From Streptomyces sp. SKN60 (GTDB taxonomy: Bacteria; Actinomycetota; Actinomycetes; Streptomycetales; Streptomycetaceae): a DNA stretch of 64,000 nt. A model generated the notes under the pieces. That model saw only the letters and a program-made list of their open reading frames with translations, made no database searches and was not told the DNA's origin. Each line of letters opens with the position of its first letter. Position 1 is the first letter of the stretch. This document shows, one piece after another, positions 7,601-17,191 of the stretch. A program made the translations under genes and the position numbers. The DNA lies in assembly GCF_026236535.1 (NCBI RefSeq), contig NZ_JAHTMW010000010.1, positions 62,001 through 126,000 on the forward strand, written 5' to 3'.

Positions 7601-8176
7601 CTACGACATCGCGGCCGCCAGCTCCAGGTGCCAGGCCCCGGGGCGCCCGGTCAGGGTGACCGTCGACAGGGGCCGGGCGTCCACGTTCCAGTACGTCGGG
7701 GGCGGGGCCTTCAGGGCGTAGACGAGGGCGGCCCGTACGACGGCGGGTTCGGCGACGGCGACGATCTCGCCGTCGGCGGCCGGGCGGGTGTCGAGCCAGC
7801 CGCCGACGCGGGTGATGAAGGACAGCAGGGTCTCGCCGCCGTGCGGGGCGGTGCGCGGGTCGGCGAGCCAGGCGTCGACAGCGGCCGGTTCGAGGGCGGC
7901 GACCTCGGCGAGGGTGAGTCCGCGCCAGCGGCCCATGTCGCAGTCGCGCAGGGCGGGCTGTGCGAGCGGGGCGTAGCCGAGGGCGGTGCCGGTGGCCCGG
8001 CTGCGGGCGGTGGGCGAGCAGTAGCGCAGCTCGGCCGCACCGAGCGGAACCAGCCGGGGCGCGGCGAGCTGCACCTCGTACCAGCCGGCCTCGTCGAGGG
8101 GCCGGTCGTCGTCGAAGCGCTCGGCGAGCAGTGAGGAGCTGCGTGCCGCCGCGACCAGCGTGACCCGAAGACCCAT
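7601..8176 (-). CDS. Histidine-phosphatase-fold protein lacking catalytic histidines
   Basis: 191 residues with the overall pattern of the phosphoglycerate-mutase-like superfamily: first strand LRVTLVAAARSSSLLAERF, central YCSPTARSRATGTALGY, DCDMGRWRGLTLAEV, PHGGETLLSFITRVGGWLD, and a last strand VAVAEPAVVRAALVYAL. The RHG phosphohistidine motif is replaced by AAARS, and the second catalytic His (normally AHGG) by AEPA, so ordinary phosphatase chemistry looks lost. It may be a binding or regulatory protein. The start ATG 8176 lies 7 nt from a -10 box, suggesting a leaderless mRNA. Confidence 0.75.
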   Translation of the reverse strand: MGLRVTLVAAARSSSLLAERFDDDRPLDEAGWYEVQLAAPRLVPLGAAELRYCSPTARSRATGTALGYAPLAQPALRDCDMGRWRGLTLAEVAALEPAAVDAWLADPRTAPHGGETLLSFITRVGGWLDTRPAADGEIVAVAEPAVVRAALVYALKAPPPTYWNVDARPLSTVTLTGRPGAWHLELAAAMS

Positions 8177-8183
8177 GGCCGCG

Positions 8184-8212
8184 ATCGTGAGGCCGGTGGG
8201 CCCGCAGGTCAA
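8184..8212 (-). promoter_or_regulatory. Promoter of phosphatase-fold gene
   Basis: Minus strand TTGACC (8207-8212), 17-bp spacer, CACGAT (8184-8189). The ATG begins 7 nt downstream, so the transcript probably starts at the start codon (leaderless). The remaining spacer to 8390 shows nothing I can identify. Confidence 0.65.
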
Positions 8213-8390
8213 GGGGTCATATGCCGGTTCGGCGGGGGCGGGTGCTCGGTGCGGTCCGAGAGCCGTCCACTTGTCCGGATTCTCCGGTGGCGTGAAACCG
8301 ACCGTCTCGTGGACGCCGTGCGCGTCGGAGGTGCCGCGGGCGGTACCGCGGGCGGGGCGCCCCCGCCGCTCCCTCGGCCCCGTCCGGCCC

Positions 8391-9843
8391 TCACGCCCCC
8401 GACAGTTCCCGGCCGGCGGCCTCGTCGACGGCGGCGCGCAGCCGCCGCACCCCCTCGACGATCTCCGTCGGGCCCGCGACACCCGCGAAACTCAGCCGGA
8501 TGTGCCCGGCGGGCGGCTCGGCGCAGAAGTACGGGCGGCCGGGGGCGACCGCGACCCCGGCGCGCAGCGCGGCGGGCAGCAGGGCGGTCTCGGGGAGGGT
8601 GTCGGGCAGCCGCAGCCACAGGTGGTAGCCGCCGGACGGGACGTGCGGCAGGGCGAGTTCGGGCAGGTGCAGTCCGAGCGCGCCGGTCATGGTGTCCCGG
8701 CGGTGCTTCAACTCCTCGGAGACGGCCCGCAGATGCCGGTTCCAGGCCGGGGAGCCGACGAGTTCGAGCGCCGCCTCCTGCAGCGGGCGGGGTACGAAGA
8801 AGCTGTCGACGACCTGGATGGCGCGGAGGCGTTCGAGGACCGGGCCGCGCGCGGCGAGGGCGCCCACCCGGAGGCTGGCCGAGGTGACCTTGGTGAGCGA
8901 GCAGACGTGGACGACGACGCCGTCGGGGTCGTCGGCGGCGAGCGTGGGCGGCAGCGGCGCGGCGTCGGCGTGGACCAGGCGGCGGGCGAAGTCGTCCTCG
9001 ATCACGAAGGCGCCGGCGGCCCGGGCGGTCCGGACGACGGCGGTGCGGCGTTCGGCGGACAGGGCGCCGCCGGTGGGGTTCTGGAACAGCGGCTGGCAGA
9101 CCAGGACGCGGGCGCCGGTGGCGCCGAAGGCGGCTTCGAGGAGGTCGGGGCGGATGCCGTCGGCGTCGGTGGGCACCGGGACCGGGCGCAGTCCGGCGGC
9201 GCGCGCGGCGGCCAGCATGCCGGGGTAGGTGGGCGATTCGACGAGCACGGGGGTGCCGGGCGCGGCGAGGGCGCGCAGCGCGGTGGTGAGGGCGGACTGG
9301 CCGCCGGCGGTGACCAGGACCTCGGCGGCGGTGACGCCGCCGCCGATCTCGCGGGCGAACCAGGCGCGCAGTTCGGGCAGTCCGTCGGTGGGCGGGCGGC
9401 CCCAGGCGCCGGGGCGGCGGCCGGCCCGGGCGAGGGCGCCGGCGAGGGCCCGCTCGGGCTGGAGGGCGGGGTGGAGGTAGCCGCCGTTGAACTCGACGAC
9501 GCCGGGCGGGGGCGCGGCGAGGGTGACGAGGACGCCGGAGGCGTCGACGGCGCGCGGCACGAGGTCGGTGGCGCCGTCGGCGCTGAGCGCGAGCTCCTGC
9601 CAGGAGGTGTCGCCGGTGGCGGGGGCGGCGGGGCGCGGCTCGGCGCGGTAGGCGCCGGCGCCGGGCCGGGTGACGACGAGGCCCTCGGCGGCGAGCTGGG
9701 CGAGGGCGCGGGTGACGGTCACCGGGGAGACGCGGTAGCGCTCGACGAGAGCGCGGCTCGACGGCAGCTTCTCTCCGGGTGAGTAGCGGTTCAGCTCCGC
9801 TTTCAGGGATCCCGCCAGTTCGGCGACACTGCTACGCTCGTGC

Positions 9844-9845
<2 letters not shown>
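8391..9845 (-). CDS. MocR/PdxR-type GntR regulator with aminotransferase domain
   Basis: 484 residues. N-terminal winged helix (residues ~5-65, SRALVERYRVSPVTVTRALA recognition segment) joined to a class I aminotransferase-like domain with the PLP lysine in SLTKVTSASLRVG (K319) and the substrate motif NPTGG. Such fusions sense amino-acid or vitamin B6 ligands and activate or repress a divergent gene. Here the divergent gene is an EamA exporter whose start codon overlaps this one (CATG at 9843-9846). TATTCT lies 8 nt upstream of the ATG, so the mRNA is probably leaderless. Confidence 0.9.
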
Positions 9846-10791
<946 letters not shown>

Positions 10792-10861
10792 GACGCAGGT
10801 CACAATGGCAGACGTAGACTCCGAGTAGGGCAGCCCCAGCCGCGAACGCCAGGAGGAACCG

Positions 10862-11065
10862 ATGCGTGCGTCCAAGGGCGACAAGCTGGTCGTGCACGGC
10901 CGTACGGTCGGACAGCACGAGCGAACGGCCGAAGTCGTTCAGGTCATGGGCGAGAACGGCAACCCCCCGTTCCGCGTGAAGTTCGACGACGACGGCCACG
11001 AGGCCGTGATGTCGCCGGGCCCCGACACCACCGTCCGCCACCGCCCGGAGCCCGGGGGCCAGTGA
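10862..11065 (+). CDS. DUF1918 domain-containing protein
   Basis: 67 residues matching the compact DUF1918 fold: MRASKGDKLVVHGRTVGQ opening, RTAEVVQVMGENGNPPFRV and a closing DDGHEAVMSPGPDT. The family is common in actinobacteria and has no assigned function; the fold is SH3-like/barrel. Start ATG follows AGGAGGAACC, a strong ribosome binding site. A -10 candidate TAGACT lies at 10813-10818. Monocistronic, convergent with the GHL10 gene. Confidence 0.9.
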   Translation: MRASKGDKLVVHGRTVGQHERTAEVVQVMGENGNPPFRVKFDDDGHEAVMSPGPDTTVRHRPEPGGQ

Positions 11066-11100
11066 GCCCCCGGCCCCGGGGCCACGGGAAACAGAGCGGT

Positions 11101-12333
11101 TCAGGGTGAGGCGTCGAGGACGGCGGTGAGCGCGCCCAGCGGGTCCTTCGCGGCCTCCCGGGCCGCGAAGTAGACATGCCCGCCGACGTTCTCGTACGAG
11201 CGGGCGAGCCGCACATGCCGGACCAGCTCGCGCGGGTCCCGCCAGGCCGCCGGCTGCGCCGGGTCCCCCACCTTGTACAGCGCCTCGCCGATGTACAGCC
11301 GCACGCCGGTGCCGCGCACGGCCCCGTCCCACCAGCGCACCAGCTCGGCGTAGTCGGCGGACCGGAAGCCGATGTTCCAGTAGAGCTGCGGGACCGCGTA
11401 GTCGATCCAGCGCTCCCGGATCCAGCGCCTGCTGTCCGCGTACAGGTCGTCGTAGGTCTGCACGCCCCCGCTGGTGGCGGAGCCGGCCGGGTCGGTCGAC
11501 GCGTGCCGCCAGATGCCGAAGGGGCTGATGCCGAAGGCCACCTCCGGCTTCACCGCCCTGATCCGGGCCGCCATCTCGGAGACCAGGAGATCGGTGTTGT
11601 TCCGCCGCCAGGCCGCCCGGTCGGCGAAGCCCGTCCCGTACCGCGCGAAGGCCGCGTCGTCGTCGACGGCCTGCCCGGCCACCGGATACGGATAGAAGTA
11701 GTCGTCCCAGTGCAGCGCGTCGATGTCGTAGCGGCGTACGGCGTCGAGCATGGCGTCCTGGACGTGCCGCCGGACCTCGGGCAGGCCCGGGTTGTAGAGC
11801 ATCCGCCCGTCGTGGACGAGCGCCCACTCGGGGTGCCGGCGCACCGGGTGGTCCGGTGCGAGCCTCCGCGGGTCGGCGTGGCCCGCCACCCGGTACGGAT
11901 TGCACCAGGCGTGCAGCTCCAGGCCGCGCGCGTGCGCCTCGTTCACCGCCGTGCCGAGCGGGTCCCAGCCGGGGTCCCGGCCCTGCACACCGGTGAGGCA
12001 CTGCGCCCAGGGCTCGTACGGCGAGGGCCACAGGGCGTCGGCCGAGGGCCGGACCTGGAGCATGACCGCGGTCATCCGGCGCCGTACCGCGAGGTCGAGC
12101 CAGCCGACGAGCTCGGCGCGCTGCTCGGCGGCGGTGAGGCCGGGGCGGGACGGGAAGTCGCGGTTGGTGACGGTGGCGATCCACATGGCGCGGAACTCGC
12201 CGCCTTCCCTCCGCGACCGCGCGGGGCGGCCGGCGGCCTCCGCCGCCGTGGAGACGTCCCCGTCCCCGGACGGGAGACCGAGCGCGGTCAGAGCCGCACC
12301 CGCCATGAACCCTCTTCTACCGATCGGCGGCAT
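11101..12333 (-). CDS. Exported GHL10-family glycosyl hydrolase
   Basis: 410 residues. N-terminal twin-arginine signal (RRGFMAGAALTALGL) followed by a GHL10 (DUF187/YngK-DigH-like) TIM barrel: FRAMWIATVTNRDFPSRPG, MLQVRPSADALWPS, LHAWCNPYRV, YDIDALHWDDYFYPYP and a YAVPQLYWNIGF strand. The DigH group cleaves peptidoglycan glycans lacking stem peptides, so a cell-wall role outside the membrane is plausible. Tat export is consistent with the tatAC genes in this window. Conserved acidic pair in HWDDY is retained. ATG 12333. Confidence 0.88.
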   Translation of the reverse strand: MPPIGRRGFMAGAALTALGLPSGDGDVSTAAEAAGRPARSRREGGEFRAMWIATVTNRDFPSRPGLTAAEQRAELVGWLDLAVRRRMTAVMLQVRPSADALWPSPYEPWAQCLTGVQGRDPGWDPLGTAVNEAHARGLELHAWCNPYRVAGHADPRRLAPDHPVRRHPEWALVHDGRMLYNPGLPEVRRHVQDAMLDAVRRYDIDALHWDDYFYPYPVAGQAVDDDAAFARYGTGFADRAAWRRNNTDLLVSEMAARIRAVKPEVAFGISPFGIWRHASTDPAGSATSGGVQTYDDLYADSRRWIRERWIDYAVPQLYWNIGFRSADYAELVRWWDGAVRGTGVRLYIGEALYKVGDPAQPAAWRDPRELVRHVRLARSYENVGGHVYFAAREAAKDPLGALTAVLDASP

Positions 12334-12509
12334 TTGTCACCCCTCGCTATCGGATACGTCACAGCCCATCGGACAGCATGCCCACCCCAGAACGATCGAT
12401 CATCGCGCGTGTCGGGAGTAACGTCGTGGAGTCGAGGCGGACGCGCACCGGAATCACACGGGCCCACCGCCGCCAGCAGAGAAGCGAAAGGCACGAGGTG
12501 ACGGACTCC

Positions 12510-13370
12510 ATGGCCGACATTGAGCGCATCGGAGTGGTCGGCTGCGGCCAGATGGGCGCGGGCATCGCCGAGGTGTGCGCCCGCAGCGGACTCGACGTGA
12601 AGGTCGCCGAGACCACCGGCGAGGCGCTGGAGATCGGCCGCACGCGGCTCTACAACTCGCTCGCGAAGGCCGCCGAACGCGGCAAGATCAGCGAGGAGGA
12701 GCGCGACGCGACGCTCGCGCGGCTCAGCTTCACGACCGACCTGGGCGAGTTCGCGGACCGCGATCTCGTCATCGAGGCCGTCGTCGAGAACGAGCAGGTC
12801 AAGACCGAGATCTTCCAGGTGCTCGACCAGGTGGTGACCCGGCCCGACGCCATCCTGGCCTCGAACACCTCCTCCATCCCGCTGGTGAAGCTGGCCGTGG
12901 CGACCTCCCGCCCCGACCACGTCATCGGCATCCACTTCTTCAACCCGGCTCCGGTGCAGAAGCTGGTCGAGCTGATCCCCGCCCTCACCACCTCCGAGGG
13001 CACGATCAGCCGGGCCCAGCTGTTCGCCGAGAAGACCCTCGGCAAGCACGCGATCCGCGCGCAGGACCGCTCCGGCTTCGTGGTGAACGCCCTGCTCGTG
13101 CCGTATCTGCTCTCCGCGATCCGGATGTTCGAGTCGGGCATCGCGAGCCGCGAGGACATCGACAACGGCATGGAGTTCGGCTGCGCCCACCCGATGGGCC
13201 CGCTGAAGCTGTCGGACCTGATCGGTCTGGACACGATCGCCTCGATCGCCGACTCGATGTACGCCGAGTACAAGGAGCCGCTGTACGCTGCTCCCCCGCT
13301 GCTGCAGCGCATGGTGGACGCGGGCCGCCTGGGCCGGAAGACCGGCTCGGGCTTCTATCCGTACTCCTGA
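12510..13370 (+). CDS. 3-hydroxybutyryl-CoA dehydrogenase
   Basis: 286 residues. NAD-binding Rossmann domain (IGVVGCGQMGAGIAEVCARSG), a central ASNTSSIPLVKLA segment and catalytic HFFNPAPVQKLVELI followed by the C-terminal 3HCDH domain (HPMGPLKLSDLIGLDT). It interconverts acetoacetyl-CoA and 3-hydroxybutyryl-CoA, feeding butyryl-CoA or ethylmalonyl-CoA metabolism and polyketide extender supply. ATG 12510 is chosen because GAGGTGA lies 8 nt upstream; GTG 12498 is a possible alternative adding four residues. Followed by a clear terminator. Confidence 0.92.
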   Translation: MADIERIGVVGCGQMGAGIAEVCARSGLDVKVAETTGEALEIGRTRLYNSLAKAAERGKISEEERDATLARLSFTTDLGEFADRDLVIEAVVENEQVKTEIFQVLDQVVTRPDAILASNTSSIPLVKLAVATSRPDHVIGIHFFNPAPVQKLVELIPALTTSEGTISRAQLFAEKTLGKHAIRAQDRSGFVVNALLVPYLLSAIRMFESGIASREDIDNGMEFGCAHPMGPLKLSDLIGLDTIASIADSMYAEYKEPLYAAPPLLQRMVDAGRLGRKTGSGFYPYS

Positions 13371-13387
13371 GACCCCGGGAGTGCTCT

Positions 13388-13436
13388 GCCGGACGGCTCG
13401 TACACCGCACAGGTACGGGCCGTCCGGCGCTTTTTT
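13388..13436 (+). terminator. Rho-independent terminator after hydroxybutyryl-CoA dehydrogenase
   Basis: Ten-bp stem GCCGGACGGC (13388-13397) / GCCGTCCGGC (13419-13428) followed by GC and six T residues. Confidence 0.92.
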
Positions 13437-13485
13437 CGCGGGCTCGTCCCTGCCTCGGCCGGGCCCGCCCCCGCCTCGGCCGGGC

Positions 13486-14016
13486 TCACCCCAGCCGCAG
13501 GTGGTGCAGGAGCAGCAGCCCGGCGGCCATGCCGGCGGCCGGGACCTCGCCGCGGGCGATCATGTCGGGCACGAGCTTGAGCGGCACCCATTCCAGGCGT
13601 GAGGACTCGAAGGCGTCCTGCGGCGGCCCGGTCCAGGTGGCCTCCTCGCTCCAGTAGAGGTGGTGGCGGGCGTCGGAGAGGCCGTTGGAGGGCTCCACGG
13701 TGAGCAGCGGGCGCAGCGGTCCGGGGCGCCAGCCGGTCTCCTCCTCCATCTCGCGGGCGGCGGCGGCCGCGAGGTCCTCGCCGTCCTCGACGACGCCGGC
13801 GGCGAGCTCCCAGCCCCAGCTGTCGGTGATGAAACGGTGGCGCCAGAGCAGCAGGACCTCGTCGGCGGCGTTGACGGCGGTCGCGGCGGCGACCGGGCGC
13901 AGCCGGATCAGATAGTGGTCGAGGCGGCGGCCGTCGGGGAGTTCGACGTCCGCGAGGTTGACCCGGAACCAGCGGTTCTCATACACGGGCTGTTCGTTCA
14001 GTTTCGTCCATTGCAC
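13486..14016 (-). CDS. Nudix hydrolase
   Basis: 176 residues with a full Nudix box: GVVEDGEDLAAAAAREMEEE followed by TGW (GX5EX7REUXEEXGU), coordinating Mg for pyrophosphate hydrolysis. N-terminal VYENRWFRVNLADVELPDGR is typical of the ADP-ribose/ADP-sugar pyrophosphatase subgroup. GTG 14016 has GGAAGGTGG 8 nt upstream. It lies downstream of, and codirectional with, the TPR regulator gene 86 bp away, and may be cotranscribed. Confidence 0.88.
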   Translation of the reverse strand: MQWTKLNEQPVYENRWFRVNLADVELPDGRRLDHYLIRLRPVAAATAVNAADEVLLLWRHRFITDSWGWELAAGVVEDGEDLAAAAAREMEEETGWRPGPLRPLLTVEPSNGLSDARHHLYWSEEATWTGPPQDAFESSRLEWVPLKLVPDMIARGEVPAAGMAAGLLLLHHLRLG

Positions 14017-14078
14017 GTTTTTGCCACCTTCCGACAGCCTTCGACAGGTCGGTGATTACTTGGTGGCAATATCGCAGG

Positions 14079-14093
14079 TGCGACCAGGTCGCA
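14079..14093. promoter_or_regulatory. 15-bp palindrome between regulator and Nudix gene
   Basis: TGCGACC A GGTCGCA, seven-bp perfect arms, plus a further TCGCA half-site at 14072-14076. Could be an operator for the Nudix gene or a weak hairpin ending the regulator mRNA; no T-run follows. Confidence 0.45.
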
Positions 14094-14102
14094 AGGACAC
14101 GC

Positions 14103-15443
14103 TCACAGAGGCACGCGCAGCGCACTGTCGACGATCTCGGCCGCCCGGCGCGCATCCGCTCCCCCGCTCGCGAGCAACTGCTCGCGGACGAGCAGCAGCC
14201 GTTCCCGCAGCCGCCGCGACTCCATCCCCCGGGCCCGCTCGGTCATCTCCACCGCCGTGTCCGCGGCGCGGTCCGGCTCGCCCTGCCGCAGCTCGATCTG
14301 GCAGAGCATCGCGAGCCGGTGCACCCGGCCCCGGTCGTGGGCCGGGGTGCCGACGGCGGCGGCCGCGTGCTCGTGGGCCGCGGCCAGTTCGCCCAGACTG
14401 AGCAGGGCCTCCGCCACCTGCACGTTGACCAGGCCCGGCTGCACATAACCGGTCTCGGCCGGCTCGCTGCCCGGGCTGATCCGCTCCGCCTCGGCCTCCG
14501 CCCGCCGGATCCGGGCGAGCGCCGCGGCGCCGTCGCCGAGGTGCGCGTACGCCTTCGCCTGCATCGCCGTCAGATCGGCGGCGAGCGCCGGCGTGATCTC
14601 GTGGCGCGCCGAGCGCAGCGCCGCCTCCGCGAAGGCCACCGCCTGCCGGTACTCCCCCATGAACAGGCACTGGTTGACGAGCAGCGCCACCACATAGGCG
14701 CCGAGGCCGCGGTCGCCGCTCGCCTTGGCGAGCCGCAGCGCCTGGTGGAAGTAGCGCTGGGCCAGGCCCTGGGCGTCGGAGTCGTAGGCGCAGATCCCGG
14801 CCACCGCCACCAGACCGCCGGTCGCCCGGTGCAGCTGCCGGCCGAGCGCGTCGCCGTAACCGCCGCGCAGCAGCGGTGCGGTCTCCGTGGTGAGGAAGCC
14901 GACGATCCGGGCGCGGGTGGCCATGCCGCCGGCCTTGCGGTACATCTGCTCGTAGTGCGCCCGGGCCGCCGCCAGCATCGACACGTCGGCGGCCGAGACG
15001 CGGGTGCGGCCGGCCCGCGAGACATCGGCGTCCTCCGGCGGGTTCTCCCACTCCCACACCGGCATCACGGCGGGGTTGCCGGTCACGGCGGGCGCCCCTA
15101 TGACGTGCGGGCGGCGCTGCTCGTCGGAACGCCACAGGGCGGTGGCCCGCTCGACGAAGCCGGCGAGCGGGGAGCCGGGCGCGGGCAGGACCGCGCCGGG
15201 TACGCCGAGGCCGATGTCGTCGAGGGTGACGGCGCGCTGCAGCCGCCCGGCGAGCACCTCGCAGATCAGGTCGGGCACCTGGCCGCGCGGCCGCTGGCCC
15301 TTCAACCAGCGGGCCACGGCGGTGTGTTCGTAGCGCAGGGCGAGCCCACGGGCGCGGCCCGCCTGGTTCACCCGGGCGGCGAAGCCGGCGTGGGAGATGC
15401 CCGCTTCGGCGAGCATCGCGTCGAGGAGGGTGTTGGGGTGCAT
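14103..15443 (-). CDS. TPR-containing transcriptional regulator (Nsd-like)
   Basis: 446 residues. The first ~70 (LLDAMLAEAGISHAGFAARV with ALRYEHTAVARWLKGQ) look like a Cro/XRE-type helix-turn-helix. The remainder is alpha-helical with tetratricopeptide-like repeats (LAQRYFHQALRLAKASGD, QAVAFAEAALRSARHEI, AHEHAAAAVG). This layout matches the Streptomyces family of differentiation/antibiotic regulators that includes NsdA; assignment to a particular member is not possible. Start ATG 15443. The long palindromic element lies just upstream of its start. Confidence 0.75.
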   Translation of the reverse strand: MHPNTLLDAMLAEAGISHAGFAARVNQAGRARGLALRYEHTAVARWLKGQRPRGQVPDLICEVLAGRLQRAVTLDDIGLGVPGAVLPAPGSPLAGFVERATALWRSDEQRRPHVIGAPAVTGNPAVMPVWEWENPPEDADVSRAGRTRVSAADVSMLAAARAHYEQMYRKAGGMATRARIVGFLTTETAPLLRGGYGDALGRQLHRATGGLVAVAGICAYDSDAQGLAQRYFHQALRLAKASGDRGLGAYVVALLVNQCLFMGEYRQAVAFAEAALRSARHEITPALAADLTAMQAKAYAHLGDGAAALARIRRAEAEAERISPGSEPAETGYVQPGLVNVQVAEALLSLGELAAAHEHAAAAVGTPAHDRGRVHRLAMLCQIELRQGEPDRAADTAVEMTERARGMESRRLRERLLLVREQLLASGGADARRAAEIVDSALRVPL

Positions 15444-15475
15444 GGGACCGCTCCGGTGATTCGGTGCGCTCAGAC

Positions 15476-15642
15476 TAGGGCCTGTCCGGCGGATCAGGGT
15501 CGGACAGGCCGCGGCGTCTGGTGCGGTGGATGGCAAGGCGCCGGAGCGTCTCGATAGCGGAGCTATCGGGGCGCTTCGGCAACGCGGCCAGGTGCCGTGC
15601 CAGACGCCGCGGACCCGGCCATGATCCGCCGGACAGGCCCTA
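15476..15642. mobile_element. 167-bp palindromic MITE-like element
   Basis: Terminal inverted repeats begin TAGGGCCTGTCCGGCGGATC at the left and end in its complement at the right (21 bp, near perfect). CTAG abuts both ends (15475-15478 and 15640-15643), consistent with a CTAG target duplication. The interior is also an imperfect palindrome with GCGGCGTCTGG near the left and CCAGACGCCGC near the right, centred on GATAGCGGAGCTATC. It encodes nothing. A third partial end copy (GGGCCTGTCCGGCGGA, 15644-15659) follows immediately. Confidence 0.85.
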
Positions 15643-15659
15643 GGGGCCTGTCCGGCGGA

Positions 15660-15899
15660 ACACGCCCCGGTACGGGCCGCTTTCACACGGGGTGTGAATG
15701 AAGTACTCGTTGTTCCGTTCCGTGCACGCTGTCGAAGTCGCCCCGGTACGGGTTGACTTGGCTCCCTCGCCGAAGGGCGAGGACCGGGCCGCCGGCTCCC
15801 CCTCGTACAGTGCGGTCGCCCGGTCCGCGCGCCGTCCGTGCTGCTGATCTGCCCGACACTCCGTGGCAGCGCGGGCGGCGCCGGCCACCCCGGCCCCTC
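15660..15899. other. Spacer without a recognizable gene
   Basis: Between the palindromic element and the phosphatase gene. A short inverted repeat CCTCGCC/GGGCGAGG lies near 15770-15787, and CCCCTCTCAATGAGGGG spans the phosphatase stop codon and may end its mRNA. No gene is supported. Confidence 0.5.
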
Positions 15900-16937
15900 T
15901 CAATGAGGGGAGGGCGTGGGCCGGGTACGGCGCAGCCCGGGTTCGGCGGGCTGCGCCGGTACCCGTACCCGGTCGTTGCGGACGGCGAGCAGGGCCACAT
16001 CGTCGGCGAGACGGCCGCCCGTGTGCCGCAGCAGGGCGGTGTGCACCTGGCGTACGAGCTCCGCCGGGGCCTCCCGGGCCGCGCCGGCGAGCACCGCGGG
16101 CAGCGGGAAGAACCGGCCCCGGTGGTCCCGGGCCTCCTCGGCGCCGTCGGTGTGCAGCACCAGGGTCTCGCCGGGCAGCAGCCGGGGCGCGGCGTACGGC
16201 ACGAGGTCGGAGGGCAGCGGGAACGAGCCGAGCGGGGGCAGCGGATCGCCGACGGGTACGGGCTCGACGCGCCGGCCGCCGATCCGGTACGGGCCGGGGT
16301 GGCCGCAGTCGAGGATCCGGAGCTCCCCGTCGGGCCCGATCTCCAGGAGCAGCAGGGTCGCGAACTCCTCGGCCACCGGATGCTCCTCGCGGGCCCGCTC
16401 GCACAGATGCCGCCCGAGCGCTCGCTCCAACCTCCGCAGCACGTCCGCGAGTTCGGCCTCGTCGTGGGCCGCCTCCCGGAAGCTCCCGAGCAGCGCGACC
16501 ACCGTGCCGAGCGCGGCGAGCCCGTGCCCGCGCACGTCCCCGATCACGATCCGCACCCCGTACGGCGTGGCCACCGCCTCGTACAAATCCCCGCCCACCA
16601 CCGCGCCCCGCGCGGCCGACAACTGCCCCGCCGCGACCGCGAGTCCGTCGATCCGCGCCGCCGGCGGCCGCAGCAGCACCTGCTGCGCTGCCTCGGCCAC
16701 GGCCCGCACCCGCGCCAGCTCCCGCACGAGCCCGCCCCGCACCCCGAGCAGCAGCCCGATCCCGACGGTCAGGAACACCACACTGGTGGCCACCCGCATC
16801 GGCAGCCCCGGCTCCCGGGCCAGCGGACACCACACCCGCCACGCCACGGCCAGCCCGCCCCACACCACCGGAGCCACCAGCGGACCACTCCGCCTCAGCC
16901 GGGAGCCCTGGCCGACCACTCCCCAGTCACGGAACAT
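15900..16937 (-). CDS. Membrane-anchored PP2C/SpoIIE serine phosphatase
   Basis: 345 residues. Two N-terminal membrane helices (around LVAPVVWGGLAVAWRVW and VATSVVFLTVGIGLLLG) precede a SpoIIE/RsbU-type PP2C domain with the metal-binding VGGDLYEAV and VIGDVRGHGLAALG motifs and the C-terminal DDVALLAV. No PAS, GAF or kinase domain is present. Such proteins usually dephosphorylate anti-anti-sigma factors in stress signalling; no partner is encoded nearby. ATG 16937 chosen. Upstream 16938-17120 holds nothing further that I recognize. Confidence 0.88.
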   Translation of the reverse strand: MFRDWGVVGQGSRLRRSGPLVAPVVWGGLAVAWRVWCPLAREPGLPMRVATSVVFLTVGIGLLLGVRGGLVRELARVRAVAEAAQQVLLRPPAARIDGLAVAAGQLSAARGAVVGGDLYEAVATPYGVRIVIGDVRGHGLAALGTVVALLGSFREAAHDEAELADVLRRLERALGRHLCERAREEHPVAEEFATLLLLEIGPDGELRILDCGHPGPYRIGGRRVEPVPVGDPLPPLGSFPLPSDLVPYAAPRLLPGETLVLHTDGAEEARDHRGRFFPLPAVLAGAAREAPAELVRQVHTALLRHTGGRLADDVALLAVRNDRVRVPAQPAEPGLRRTRPTPSPH

Positions 16938-17127
16938 CCACGGCCCTTCCCGAGGCCCGCCAGCGCCCGAAGACCCTGCGGCACACAGGCCCGCCCCTGT
17001 GACCGCGTCGATTCTCGCGACCCCCACCGCACCGGGGACACCCTCCCCGGGAGATCTCACCCGAAGGAGTGAGTAACCCTCGGGGTGTCCCGTACGGAAG
17101 TACGGGCGTACGGCACAGGGCGGGCGC

Positions 17128-17178
17128 ACGGAAAGGGGCCCTGCCCCGGGTGTTCGCCCCGGGCAGGGCCCCTTCCGT
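17128..17178 (-). terminator. Strong hairpin terminator after pheT
   Basis: Stem of about 18 bp with one bulge: ACGGAAAGGGGCCCTGCCC (17128-17146) / GGGCAGGGCCCCTTCCGT (17161-17178), 13 bp downstream of the pheT stop. No T-run, as is common in Streptomyces. Confidence 0.85.
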
Positions 17179-17191
17179 GTCGCTCCTGCGA

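Noticed and set aside
8177..8390. Cobalamin riboswitch upstream of the phosphatase-fold gene
   Set aside because: The gene family made me look for one, but no B12-box pattern is present and the promoter sits right at the start codon.
13486..14016. ATG 14011 as Nudix start
   Set aside because: That ATG is in another frame; GTG 14016 gives the correct Nudix reading frame with GGAAGGTGG upstream.
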